Of a stretch of DNA of 64,000 bases, positions 33,931 to 44,901 are shown one piece after another. Every line of letters begins with the position of its first letter. The first letter of the stretch is position 1. The DNA comes from Phycomyces nitens. Its lineage: Eukaryota; Mucoromycota; Mucoromycetes; Mucorales; Phycomycetaceae. The stretch lies in NCBI GenBank assembly GCA_022702545.1, contig JAHRBC010000006.1, positions 2,356,001 to 2,420,000 on the forward strand, in the 5' to 3' direction. The position numbers and the translations under genes were made by a program. The notes under the pieces were generated by a model, which did not search any database, was not told the DNA's origin, and saw only the letters and a list, made by a program, of their open reading frames with translations.

Positions 33931-34707
33931 TTGAATTAATGTCACTATATGAAGCGTACAGATGTAAATACTAGATACGGTAGAAGGAGAATAGAGAATG
34001 CGCAATATGATTAATTAAAGAGTGTACACATATTATAATATTCTTACCATAAAAAAGATATTGCTGTAAAGTCAACTCATAAGATTTAAAACTTATTCAA
34101 ATATAATAGTAGTTGGCAGAATAAGTACATCATTAAGAAAACAATATGTATATTCTACAGAGATTCCCAGGTGGGGAGGTGGGGAACGACAAACTTTGGC
34201 GTAATATAGCTATAAAAAATTTTCACCTTTTTTAGTGCGTGAAAAAATATGAGATGAGTGTTTCATTCCTTGATTAAAGATAGCAGAGCTAAAGATGTGG
34301 TATACAAGATTCCAATCGGATGTTTATCCCATTGACAACCTTACATAATGGAGGGTCATTTAGTTTTACTTCAAAGAAGTAGAGCAAAGCAAAGAAAAGA
34401 AATATAAACTAACCTCGGCGTAATACAGCTCTATAAAAAAAATTCATTTTTTTTGGTGTTTGAAAACGGGCGAGATGTGTGTTTCATTCCTAGATTAAAA
34501 ACAACAGAGCTGAAGATGTGGTATACAAAATTCCAATCGGGCATTTATTAAGGTGGCAATCTTACGTGATGGAGAGTTATTTGATTTTATTTCAAAGGAG
34601 AGGTCCAAAGCAATGATAAAACAGGTAAAGGAAAAGAGGAAAAGAAAAAGTGTGCTAAAACATATACTAAAAATATGAGAGAACCAATAAGAGCAGCCTA
34701 AAGAATA
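33931..34707. other. left arm of E between repeats and accessory gene
   Basis: Two related ~170-bp blocks (about 34180-34400 and 34400-34610) share AATTCATTTTTTTTGG-like tracts and GAAGATGTGGTATACAA. They are also present in E1 and E2. No coding sequence is seen. Confidence 0.5.
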
Positions 34708-35744
34708 TTAAAGCCCTAGTCTGTTTCTTTTTGATGAAGGCTCATTGCTTATTCCTAGTGGTGTAAACCTATATCAAATAGTAGAAATATTATATTAATA
34801 TTAGATTGAGAATAGATGAGCAACAAAGAAGCTCTAACTTACAGTACATCTGTCATGATTGGTGAATCAGCCTCGTCATCAGTTTGAAACACCTCATCTT
34901 CCGAAAGAAAAGAACTGCTTGCTCTTTCCTGCTATAACATAATAAAAATATTATATTAATTATAATGCATGTTCAAATGTTTGCTAATTAATAAACTTGC
35001 CTGGCTGTTCTCTGCCATTTTTCTCTTACGAGTCTGGTTTGCACTCTTAAAGGTGTCTCGGAGAAGATTCTTGGCACACCACATTCTTTTGCACTTGTAA
35101 ATGTGGAGGCCAATTTGTCTTGCCCGTCTTTCGAGTAGCAACATGTAGTATTCCTGCTGGCTCCCAGGAATACTTTTCCATGTCTTGGTAGTTACAGGAA
35201 AGTCCTTGTCAATCAGATTGCTTTTGATGGAGCGAGCCAGTGACTTGAGCTGTAGGCGCTTTGTTGTTACCACATATTCTGGCATAGGGAAGAATTGGGG
35301 TAAAATTTGTCCTTCTGGGATCTCTTTGCACTGTGCTTCCCAGTCTTGACGATGGAGCATTTGAAGAAGCATGTTGTATCGCTTGGTATCATCCTTCCCT
35401 TTGAACTCCCCACTTGTATCGATCAGTCGTTTTCCAAGCAGGTCAGGATATTCAGTCAATTGAGCCCTTTTTACAGACTCGGTTACCCGTTCAAGAGCTA
35501 GCAAAAAAAGCATATATATATATAAATATTAATAAAACTATTGTATATAATTAAGAAATAAATAAATCTTACCACTTTGCTCCACAATACTCTGTTGCAT
35601 TGTGTTTAGTTCTTCATCATTGATCATTGGAGCAAATTGTTTGCTAAACTGATCTTGAAGAGTACGCAGCATTTGCTTTATTTCAGCAACATCGCGCTCA
35701 ACTTTTCTGACCGAGTTGATGAGTGTAGTGTTCATATCAGACAT
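34708..35744 (-). CDS. accessory protein of element E
   Basis: Four exons, 35744-35573, 35497-35001, 34931-34843 and 34768-34708, sum to 819 nt, 272 residues. Intron 2 (35000-34932) starts GCAAGT, a GC-AG intron; introns 1 and 3 are GT-AG. The N terminus (residues 1-55) is an amphipathic helix (VRKVERDVAEIKQMLRTLQ), probably a coiled coil. The middle contains PEYVVTTKRLQLKSLARSIK and a Trp-containing segment, and a basic patch (TRKRKM) precedes an acidic tail. It ends SSKRNRLGL. It is divergent from the transposase start (663 bp apart), so the two may share a regulatory region. I recognise no domain. Partial exons persist in E1 and E2. Confidence 0.82.
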
Positions 35745-36406
35745 ATTTTGATGATGAATTTGTAAGAGGATAATAAATATTGTACCTTATGTCATGCTTG
35801 CACATTTATATATCTACTTAAATTTATTATTATTTCGGTGTCTTGGAAAATATGATATAATATTATGACTTACAAGACATGGCTAGGATTACCAAGGCAC
35901 CTGTCATGACAGTGATAGATTGTCTTATCCAAATTAAGGCTGTCAATAAAAATGACGTTTGTGCCTAATTTGGTAAATGATCAGATTCTAATGACGTTTA
36001 AACTTCATTTAAGGAATGTCTACGATATCTTACCATTAAAAATCTGGAGTGCCATTGTCCTAGCCGTGCCACACTAGCCACACTCATTGATGACAGGTAC
36101 GTTGATTTTGTAGTCATTGACCAAGAAATGTCTTTGCTGCTATTGCTATTACTAGTCAAATAATCTCTTACCTAGTATCGTCATTATTAAACAATAATTG
36201 TTTTAACCATTGAATGAGAAATATTTCTATTGTAATCATCATTATTATCATTACCAGGAGAATTGAAAAAAAACAAGACAACTGTTTAGTGTAAAGTTCT
36301 ATGAGTATAAAGGTGTTCTTCATACCTGATTATTGGAATCCAATTCTTCTCGTATTTTTATACTTCAAACCATTACCCAACCCACCAATTTACTCTTATT
36401 ATCAAC
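35745..36406. promoter_or_regulatory. shared upstream region of divergent E genes
   Basis: This 660-bp AT-rich spacer separates two divergently oriented starts. Bases 36045-36180 are kept in E1 and E2 even though the flanking gene starts are deleted. I cannot assign specific promoter elements. Confidence 0.4.
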
Positions 36407-39400
36407 ATGTCTTCTTCCAACTCCACCCAGCAGAGAGACAGATTGCCCACACAAGCATATGTGTGTACTCAGTGTGGTTTTGACGCTGTCAATTACCAGC
36501 AACTCCAAAACCACAAGAGGCTCCACAGAAGTATCGTGGTGTCAAATAACACCGTTCAACACATTTCCGAAGATGTTGAAATGGAAGATGTTGTTGAACA
36601 TGATATCAACGACATTGAATACATGAGCAATTCAGGTAATAATAAAAATACAATTATGTCCATTGTTAGCCAAGTTTTTACTCAATAATATACATACCTT
36701 TTCTATAGACATTATGGAAGCTGATGAAAACCTTTCGTACAAATGTGGCTGTACTTTCGATACCACTGAGGGTAGAGCGCATGTCTACAACAATGGCCAA
36801 ATTGGGCCAAACACATTTACCAAAGCCGAGCTATTAAGCATCCATCTCTCTCACTTGGTCGTTCAGCATAAGATAACCAGGGCAGCCTACAGAGATATTG
36901 TTAGGTTCGCAAACACACTTATTCGGGATCACGATGAGATTATATTGGGTAAATGATATTACTTACTGTTATTTTACTTAACAATCACTGACATGAATTG
37001 TATTATTCATTTTCTTTTTGAACCTGGAGCCAAGATTAGACATGGCGATGTTGTTGATGACATGCTCCAGTCAAGGTCTGACATCCGGGGCCATGACTAT
37101 GATGTGTGCCCAAATGGTTGTAAGCTGTACAACTTGGGCAATGAGCAAGTTGAATGTGCAGCCTGTGGTGAACAATGGTACAAGCTGAATGACAGTATTG
37201 TCAAAGTCCCCATTGCAACAATGAAGATCCTCTCCATTGGGGATGTTCTGGCAAAAATGCTTGCCAATTCTGAGACCAGAGAGCTCCTCCACCATAGAGC
37301 CAACAGAGAATCACGTGCTGGCGAGATAAGTGATATCTTTGATGGTGAGAACTATCAGCAGCTAATGAGACAAGGCATGTTCTCCAGTCCCGACGACATT
37401 GCCTTGGGCCTTTACACCAATGGTTTTGTCAACCAGAAAAAAGGCAAAGCCTCATATACCATCATTCATTTAATCATTTTCAACATCGATCCATCCATAA
37501 GGTAATTAATATTTTAAACAAACAAAATACTAATTAAAAGCTTAGATATACCACCCCATACCTCATACAACTCGCCATTTTGCCTGGTCCTAAAAAACCA
37601 TCCGATTTGGATTCATTTTTAATACCTATCATAAATGAGCTAAAGGACCTCGAAGTTCATGGCCTCATTGTAAAGCACAATGGGGCTGAAATATGCCGAT
37701 CGAAAGTTCACTTGCTGCTCGCGTCTGGAGACATCCCTGCAGTTGCAGACATGGCCCATCTTGGGTCACATAGCAGTCTGTTTGGTTGCCGTATTTGCGA
37801 GACCAAGGGAAAACCAGCAGATAACAGAAGGCATGGAGTATACTTTGACGACAGCTCTGCTCCTCTAAGACCTGTTGAAGATTTTTATACCAGCAACCCT
37901 GTAAGTATATGAATATTCAATTAATCATTCTTTTTATACTAAATAATTATTTATAATAGATCAAAAATATATACCAGCCAAGTCTCTTTACCGAGCTCGC
38001 AACATTTTCAGGTTCATCATTTTTTGCATTAGATGAACTGCATTTAATTGCAAGAGGAATCGGCAAACACCTCTTTGAACTTATATCCGTCGCTCAATCT
38101 AAAGACAAAATTTTTTACTATACCCAAGAAGACAATACCCAGTCAGCAGACAATTACCCTTTTTATATACCCAGATCTGACTTGGAGACCATTGGCAACT
38201 GCATTTCCAACTCTAGGCAGTTTATACCCGTTTCATTCCAAGGCAGCTTTGACAATATATTCCAGAAAATAGATGGCACTTGTGCAGTAGATTGGCTCGA
38301 TTTCCTCCTTTACATTATACCCACAGTTGTCGTCCCCTATTTACCAAGCAGAGCTGCAAAAATTGCCGTCTTGTCCTTGGTAAAAGGGTGTGCACTTGCA
38401 TTACAATGGTCCCTCACATATACCCTGATCGACGAAATGGAGAGGTATGTCAAACAAAAGTGAATCATTACTTTTATTTAACATTTATTATTACCTTTTT
38501 TTTCAATAGGCATTTCAAAGACTGGCATGCATTCCTATTATACCAAGTTCATCAAAAGACACTATCTCGTAGTGTCTTCCGACCAGTCCAGCATTATCTC
38601 ATCCATATACCCCATATAATAAGACGCCAGGGCCCTCTAAGAAGTTATTCTACCAGATCGATGGAGAGGATTATTGGCGTCTATTCCAAGCTCATTAGGT
38701 CAAAGTCCAAAGGCGGGCGAAATGCCAGCTTACTCGTAGAACGATTTGCGATCCACAAATATATCCATACAGCCATCGATCTTCATAACCATACCAGCAT
38801 CATTCATCCTCATACCTACAACGAATCAAGTTTCATAAATATACCCAACAATGAAAGTGGTGCTCAGCTATGGGAACCATTTCATCGTAATACCCAGTTG
38901 CTTGATGATACTATTGAAGACATAAACAGCAACATTGTGAGAAATGCGTTGCTCAGATATTATACCCGAAATACCACCACATATACCACTGAGATCGCTG
39001 ACTCATCAATTGTTGTTGCTTCCCGCCTTTGGAAAGACTCTACAGTGTACTCTTCATCCATATATCGAAAAATGAAAAACGAGACCAGCCGCGGTAACCA
39101 TCATATCATGTTTACTTGTACATATAAAAAGTAAGTATTGGTATTAGTCAAAATACAAAGTAAAGATTGCTCACATTCTTAAATCTTCATCTAGTCATCG
39201 CAATATACCCATCCAAAGCTGGCTCGTTGGCACTGTAGAGTTTTATTTTCAACATAAAGATACCCATGGCATAACACATTTTTTGGCATTTGTTGATGTC
39301 ATGAAGGAGCATACCACAGCGGCACATGACTTTTCCGTCCCAATTGTGAAGAAGAGACGAACTGATACCCTGAATGGACATATACCCCCACCAACTTTCG

Positions 39401-39543
39401 CCGTCATCAACGTAGATGATATCATCCATCAAGTTGGTCTCATTCAATACCCACCAAACAGCAATCAATTTTTTGTGATTGCGCCATATTTTGTTTTTAA
39501 TACCAACTTACGTATCACCAAGGGTAACCTATCAATCCTATAA
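36407..39543 (+). CDS. tnp2-like transposase of element E, open frame but Asp to Asn
   Basis: Seven exons (36407-36635, 36709-36948, 37030-37501, 37546-37900, 37960-38444, 38510-39130, 39195-39543) sum to 2751 nt, 916 residues. The introns are GT-AG, 44-81 bp. The N terminus has a C2H2-type finger (YVCTQCGFDAVNYQQLQNH, H), then an acidic linker and a Cys cluster (CPNGC, CAACG). The core includes ILPGPKKPSDLDSFL, LASGDIPAVADM, HSSLFGCRIC and, late, GPLRSYSTRSMERIIGVYSKL, as in tnp2-type CACTA transposases. Residue 287 is Asn (LYTNGF, codon 37419-37421), where the other transposases here have Asp in NVDWF or NIDWF at the aligned place. The frame is otherwise undamaged. Possibly inactive. Confidence 0.87.
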
Positions 39544-39576
39544 TCATTCTCTTATTTTGTCACCCAAATATTTAAT

Positions 39577-40200
39577 ACCAAATAAAACAAAGTGGCTAAT
39601 AATGTCAAAAACAAAAAATTGGTTTCAAAAAATAGTAGTTATGTTACCGTTTCATTTACACAGGACAAAAATTATTTTTCTCAAAAATGCGCAACATCTT
39701 TAACACCAAATAAAATCCTCATTTCAATAAACAACGTTGCCTAAAAACTTACGAACCCTTTCTATGGTACTACAACTACCTCATTGTCAGATGAAAAGAC
39801 ATTCCATGCAACTTTTATGAATCGGGATCGATGACATTACCTTTCAACCACAATCTGCGGAGATAAAGTGCTCTAATAAATATTAATATCATATAAAATA
39901 AAATAAAATGGCTAATAATATCAAAAACAAAAAATTGTTTCAAAAAAACGGTAGTTATGCTACCGTTTTGTTCACACAGGCGAAAAATTATTTTTCTCAA
40001 AAATGCGCAACATCTTTAACACCAAATAAAATCCTCATTTCAATAAACAACGTTGTCTAAAAACTTACGAGCCCTTTCTATGGTACTACAACTACCTCAT
40101 TGCCTGATGAAAAGACATTCCATGCGACTTTTATGATTCAGGATCGATGACATTACCTTTCAACCACAATCTGCGGAGATAAAGTGCTCTAAAATCATAA
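39577..40200 (+). repeat. 3' subterminal ~310-bp tandem duplication in E
   Basis: Two units (about 39577-39880 and 39890-40195) each contain AATACCAAATAAAA-type starts, the ACGGTAG/CTACCG pair, AATGCGCAACATCTTTAAC and ATCTGCGGAGATAAAGTGCT. E2 also has two units, E1 and H one. Non-coding. Confidence 0.75.
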
Positions 40201-40256
40201 AAAACGGTAGTTATGCTACCGTTTTCGGCACAGCTACCGGTCTTTCCGCCGTAGTG

Positions 40257-40542
40257 ATTAATTGTCCTGAGCGAAATTATCTAGTTCTCTCTCTCTATTT
40301 GTATTCCTATCCCTTGTATCCGTTGCTGTCAAGAATATATCTAACTGTCCTGAGCGAAGTTCATATATCTCTTTCTATTTTCTTCATTTTATCTTCTTTT
40401 TGTCCTCTTGCTGTCTTTGAATTGCGGTTCTACCCCCGTTATATTCATTCTTTATTGCGCCCTCATTATTGTCAACATGAGGTATTCAATTTACTATATT
40501 TTTCTGACTCGTTTTCACTCACAACAAACTCAACACGCGTCA
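40257..40542 (+). repeat. 3' LTR, segment 3
   Basis: The last part of the LTR, matching 23953-24235, ends CAACACGCGTCA at 40542 and is followed by TGAT (40543-40546), the proposed target duplication. Confidence 0.8.
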
Positions 40543-40608
40543 TGATGCAGTTGGTAGTATCCTTGCTTAGCATGAAAGAGACACAGGTTCAAATCCCTGG
40601 AAGCCCCA
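40543..40608 (+). pseudogene. 3' part of a tRNA-like gene split by the LTR element
   Basis: Contains D-loop-like GCAGTTGGTAG, an anticodon-like loop TTAGCAT (AGC) with one stem mismatch, a consensus B box GGTTCAAATCC, and AAGCCCC, which pairs perfectly with GGGGCTT at 23037-23043. The T loop has 8 nt instead of 7. Rejoined length is 74 nt. It may have been a functional tRNA that decayed after the split, or a tRNA-derived element. Confidence 0.6.
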
Positions 40609-41099
40609 CAATTATGCTGGTCTGCACACCCTGTTCCCTGCTTTTGCCTCTGTAGTCTTGCGTCATAGGCGCTAACACTACGGCAGAAAAAACGGTAGCT
40701 AACTACCGTTTTGGTAGCATTACTACCGTTTTTTCCCACCAAAAAAAACGGTAGTAAAGACTCTGTATAAGGCGATTTCGGTAGCTGTTACCGTTTTTTT
40801 AGTGCGAAAAAAAAGGGTAGTTATGAGGCAGGAATAGGCACAGCTACCGTTTTTTTATCCAACCAAAATCGTTTCTTTATATACTATAGCCTCTCTTTTA
40901 TATTACTTTATATACTAGCACCCATTCTTTTTTTACTGCCATTTATTTGAAATAATGGTTTATTTTTTATTATAATTTCGATTTATTTCAAATAATATTA
41001 AAATATATATAATAATAATATAGAAACATACCAAAAGCAAATACTATTTAATATTATAAAACGTATATGGTACAAACCTTTTACTCAATCTATACACGA

Positions 41100-41410
41100 T
41101 ACCAACAACATGTTGTTATGACTTGGATGGCCTTTGGTCTTCATCAATTGCTATAAAAATATTGTGGTCAGAGAATGAAGCAATCAAATAAACCGAATAT
41201 ATTGTTTTGGGTAGCATACCAGTATATATTGTGCTTGTTAATCAGCGTGCCGAGCATCTTGTTGTGAATCACTGTCATGACTTGGAAGGCCTTTGGTCTT
41301 CATCAATTGCTATAAAGATATTGTGGTCAGAGAATGAAGCAATCAAATAAACCAAGCATATTGTTTTGGATAGCATACCAGTATATAGTGTGCTTGTTAA
41401 TTGGTATACC
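41100..41410. repeat. subterminal 159-bp repeat in E2, two units
   Basis: Two units of the tandem repeat that E carries four times (33290-33930) and E1 once. The flanking sequence is otherwise collinear, so units have been lost or gained without other rearrangement. Confidence 0.75.
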
Positions 41411-42189
41411 AAGCATCTCTTGAATTAATGCCACTATATGAAACGTACAGATGTAAATACTAGATGCAGTAGAAGGAGAATAGAGAATGCGCAATATGAT
41501 TAATTAAAGAGTGTAAACATATTATAATATTCTTACCATAGAAAATATATTGCTGTAAAGTCAGCTCATAAGATTTAAAACTAATTCGAATATAATGGTA
41601 GTTGGCAGAATGAGTACATCATTAAGAAAACAATATGCATATTCTACAGAGATTCCCAGGTGGAGAGGTGGGGAACGACAAACTTTAGTGTAATATAGCT
41701 GTAAAAATTTTTCACCTTTTTTTAGTGTCTGAAAAATTATGAGATGAGTGTTTCATTCCTTGATTAAAGATAGCAGAGCTGAAGATGTGGTATACAAGAT
41801 TCCAATCGGATGTTTATGTAATTGACAACCTTACATAAGGGAGGGTCATTTAGTTTTATTTCAAAAAAGTAGAGCAAAGAAAAGAAAAGAAATATAAACT
41901 AACCTCGGCGTAATACAGCTATAAAAAAATTTCATTTTTTTTGGTGCTTGAAAAAGGGCGAGATGTGTGTTTCATTCCTAGATTAAAAACAACAGAGCTG
42001 AAGATGTGGTATACAAGATGCCAATTGGGCATTTATTAAGGTGGCAATCTTACGTGATGGAGAGTTATTTGATTTTATTTCAAAGGAGAGGACCAAAGCA
42101 AAGATAAAACAGCTAAAGGAAAAGAGGAAAAGAAAAAGTGCGCTAAAACATATACTAAAAATATGAGAGAACCAATAAGAGCTGCCTAA

Positions 42190-42610
42190 AGAATATTAAA
42201 GACTTAGTCTGTTTCTCTTAGATGAAGGCTCATTGCTCATTCCTAGTGGTGTAAACCTATATCAAACAGTAGAAATATTATATTAATATTAAATTGAGAA
42301 TAGATGAGCAACAAAAAAGCTCTAACTTATAGTACATCTGTCATGATTGGGGATTCAGCCTCGTCATCCGTTTGAAATACCTCATCTTCTGAAAGAAAAG
42401 AACTGCTTGCTCTTTCCTGCTATAACATAATAAAAATATTGTATTAATTATAATGTATATTCAAATGTTTGTTAATTAATAAACTTGCCTGGCTGTTCTC
42501 TGCTATTTTTCTCTTACAAGTCTGGTTTGCACTCTTAAAGGTGTCTTGAAGAAGATTCTTGGCACACCACATTCTTTTGCACTTGTAAATGTGGAGTGCT
42601 ATTGTCCTAG
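42190..42610 (-). pseudogene. accessory-gene 3' remnant in E2
   Basis: Corresponds to E accessory exon 4, intron 3, exon 3, intron 2 and the end of exon 2 (up to about 35106 of E). The 5' two thirds of the gene are deleted, so no start is left. Conserved splice signals remain. Confidence 0.65.
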
Positions 42611-42724
42611 CCGTGCCTCACTGGCCACAATCATTGATGACAGGTACGTTGATTTTGTCATCATTGACCAAGAAGTGTCTTTGCTGCTGTTGCTATTATT
42701 AGTCAAATAATCTCTTACCTACCC

Positions 42725-43602
42725 ATGGAAAAAGTAATTAGAGTATACTCCAAGCTTATCACGTCAAACTTGAAGGGCGGTAGAAATGCCAGTTTGCTTG
42801 TTGAGCGCTTTGCTGTTCATAGCTTTGTCAGTTCAGCAAACAGCTCTCAGAATTATCCTAGTACAAGTCAGCCGTCCACATATAATGAAGCAAGTTTCTT
42901 AGATCTTCCAGATGGTGTAAGTGCTGCCCAGCTATGGGAGCCATTCAACTGACATGCCAGTTTGAATGATGATGACTTGGAAGGTGTCAGCAGCCCTGTT
43001 GTCAAGAATACTTTGGCAAAGTACTATGTGCGAAACAGTGGTATGGACAGTATTGAACTTGATGACCCGACGATTGTTGTTGCTTCTCGTCTTTGGAAAA
43101 ATTTAACCGTACATTCTTCATGTATGTACCAAAGAATAAAAAACGAGACCAGACGTGGCAATCATCATGTGATGTTCACCTGTCCATACAGAAAGTGAGT
43201 ATTGGTATTAGTCAAAATACAAAATAGAGATCACTCGCATTTTTTATATTTTTATCTAGCCGTCGCAATATAACTATTCAAAGCTGGTTTGTTGGCACCG
43301 TGGAATTTTATTTTGAGCATAAAGAGGTTGATGACACACCGCACTTTCTGGCATTCGTTGAAGTGATGAAAGAGCATAGTACAGCAGCCCATGACTCATC
43401 TGTGCCAATCGTAATACGGCGGTCACACAGCTCAACTGGACAAACAATCCAGCCAAAATATGCTGTTAATGTGGATGACATTCAGCATCAAGTTGGGCTC
43501 ATCCAGTACCCTCTGAGTAGTAATCAGTTCTTTATCATTGCATCATATTATGTGTTTAATGACAATCTGCATGTGACCAGGGGTAATCTTGCCACTTTAT
43601 AA
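42725..43602 (+). pseudogene. C-terminal transposase fragment in E2
   Basis: ATG 42725 (MEKVIRVYSKLITSN) opens a frame homologous to the last third of the E transposase. It is interrupted by TGA at 42950-42952 and has one intron at 43195-43259 with GTGAGT/CTAG sites. It ends at TAA 43600-43602. The catalytic region is missing. The same stop is found in E1. Reinitiation or readthrough would be needed for a full fragment. Confidence 0.8.
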
Positions 43603-43659
43603 AAATTTTCTTTTTCTTTTTTCTTTCCTTATAAATATCAATACCAAATAAAATAAAAT

Positions 43660-44270
43660 AAAATGGCTAATAATGTCAAAAACAAAAAAATTGTTTCAAA
43701 AAAACGGTAGCATAACTACCGTTTTGTTCACACAGGCGAAAAATTATTTTTCTCAAAAATGCGCAACATCTTTAACACCAAATAAAATGCTCATTTCAAT
43801 AAACAAGGTTGCCTAAAAACTTACGAGCCCTTTCTATGGTACTACAACTACCTCATTGCCTGATGAAAAGACATTCCATGCAACTTTTATGATTCGGGAT
43901 TGATGACATTACCTTTCAACCACAATCTGCGGAGATAAAGTGCTCTAATAAATATTAATGTCATATAAAATAAAATAAAATGGCTAATAATATCAAAAAC
44001 AAAAAATTGGTTTCAAAAAACGGTAGTTATGCTACCGTTTTGTTCACACAGGCGAAAAATTATTTTTCTCAAAAATGCGCAACATCGTTAACACCAAATA
44101 AAATGCTCATTTCAATAAATAACGTTGCCTAAAAACTTACGAGCCCTTTCTATGGTACTACAACTACCTCATTGCCTGATGAAAAGACATTCCATGCGAC
44201 TTTTATGAATCGGCATCGATGACATTACCTTTCAACCACAATCTGCGGAGATAAAGTGCTCAAAAATCAT
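43660..44270 (+). repeat. 3' subterminal tandem duplication in E2
   Basis: Two units collinear with those at 39577-40200 in E, each with a palindromic ACGGTAG/CTACCG pair. Non-coding. Confidence 0.7.
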
Positions 44271-44331
44271 ATAAAACGGTAGTTATGCTACCGTTTTCGG
44301 CACAGCTACCGGTCCTTCCGCCGTAGTGTAA

Positions 44332-44640
44332 TGCCTGAGTGCAGCTGTCATCCTATCCACTTCCCGCCCTCACAGGGCAATTGTGCTAAGCCCCCCTCGT
44401 CCACTGAGTTTTGCTGCTGTTCTGGTTTGGTCTGGTCTGGTCTTGGGTCCCTTTCTATCAGCAATTTACGATGCCTGTCATGGGCTTAATGAAGCACGTT
44501 CCCTACCTTTATAAGACTTTGTCAACAAATTCGCCTAAATAGTCAAATACTTTCCTTCTCCTCTCTAATTCTTTCCTTGTAATAAGCTTCTTCTTATATA
44601 TTTAAAATTTGATGGTCGCTAAATCACATGACTTAGCTGA
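44332..44640. other. unassigned flank between E2 and the Helitron region
   Basis: Contains a short GGTCT repeat (GGTTTGGTCTGGTCTGGTCT near 44425). No gene is seen. It joins to 40609-40675 if E2 is removed. Confidence 0.4.
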
Positions 44641-44674
44641 ACTTAAACTTATTTTCACTGCAAAAATACACCTA

Positions 44675-44850
44675 TATATTTAAAATTCTATAAAATTAGA
44701 AGTCATGTGATTTACGTTTTTTTCTTCTCCCCTCTCTCCTTTCAATTTTTTTTCTTTTTACAAATTCTTTTCTTTTTATACATCCACACACAAAAATACA
44801 CTTTAAAACCTCTCTTAAAATCAGACATCTTTATAAATCACATGACTTAT
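44675..44850 (+). repeat. ~175-bp direct repeat, copy 1
   Basis: Nearly identical to 45695-45872. Both contain AAGTCATGTGATTTACG, a T-rich core and AAATCACATGACTTA. The two copies bracket the minisatellite. Confidence 0.8.
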
Positions 44851-44901
44851 CATCAGAGTTATTTTTGGCCCATTTTTTTAAAAAAAACCCAAATTGCCAG
44901 T

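Larger units (their letters stand above)
32868..40256 (+). mobile_element. CACTA element E (CACTACGGC family), 7389 bp, full length
   Basis: The ends are CACTACGGCGGAAAAAACGG at 32868 and TTTCCGCCGTAGTG ending at 40256. They are flanked by ATT on both sides (32865-32867, 40257-40259), with LTR sequence continuing beyond. It has a minus-strand accessory gene and a plus-strand seven-exon transposase, arranged divergently rather than convergently as in I and J. Both frames are open. E1, E2 and H belong to the same family. Confidence 0.95.
23049..40542. mobile_element. short LTR-type retroelement carrying two nested CACTA insertions
   Basis: Two direct repeats of about 1.19 kb (23049-24235; 25006-40542 minus insertions) flank 770 bp of non-coding sequence. 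The repeats begin TGACACGG and end CGCGTCA, i.e. TG…CA with short inverted ends. The outer flanks share TGAT (23045-23048, 40543-40546). No gag or pol is present, so it would be a TRIM/LARD-like non-autonomous element. A weakness: the bases after the first LTR also read TGATG, and I see no clear primer-binding site or polypurine tract. Without insertions the element is about 3.15 kb. Insertion inside or next to Pol III genes resembles Ty1/Ty3 targeting. Confidence 0.65.
40676..44328 (+). mobile_element. E2, non-autonomous CACTACGGC-family CACTA (3653 bp)
   Basis: The ends are CACTACGGCAGAAAAAACGG at 40676 and CTTCCGCCGTAGTG ending at 44328, flanked by TAA on both sides (40673-40675, 44329-44331). 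It is collinear with E but lacks the middle. One joint fuses accessory exon 2 (about 35106 of E) to 36048. A second fuses about 36178 to 38660 in transposase exon 6. It is near-identical to E1 in opposite orientation, with the same joints. Confidence 0.93.

Noticed and set aside
23049..40542. Intact retrotransposon with gag/pol
   Set aside because: Only 770 bp of non-coding sequence lies between the LTRs; the other kilobases are two CACTA insertions in the 3' LTR.
40543..40608. Functional tRNA on its own
   Set aside because: The 5' acceptor strand is missing here; it is found 17.5 kb away at 23037, and the T loop and anticodon stem have defects.
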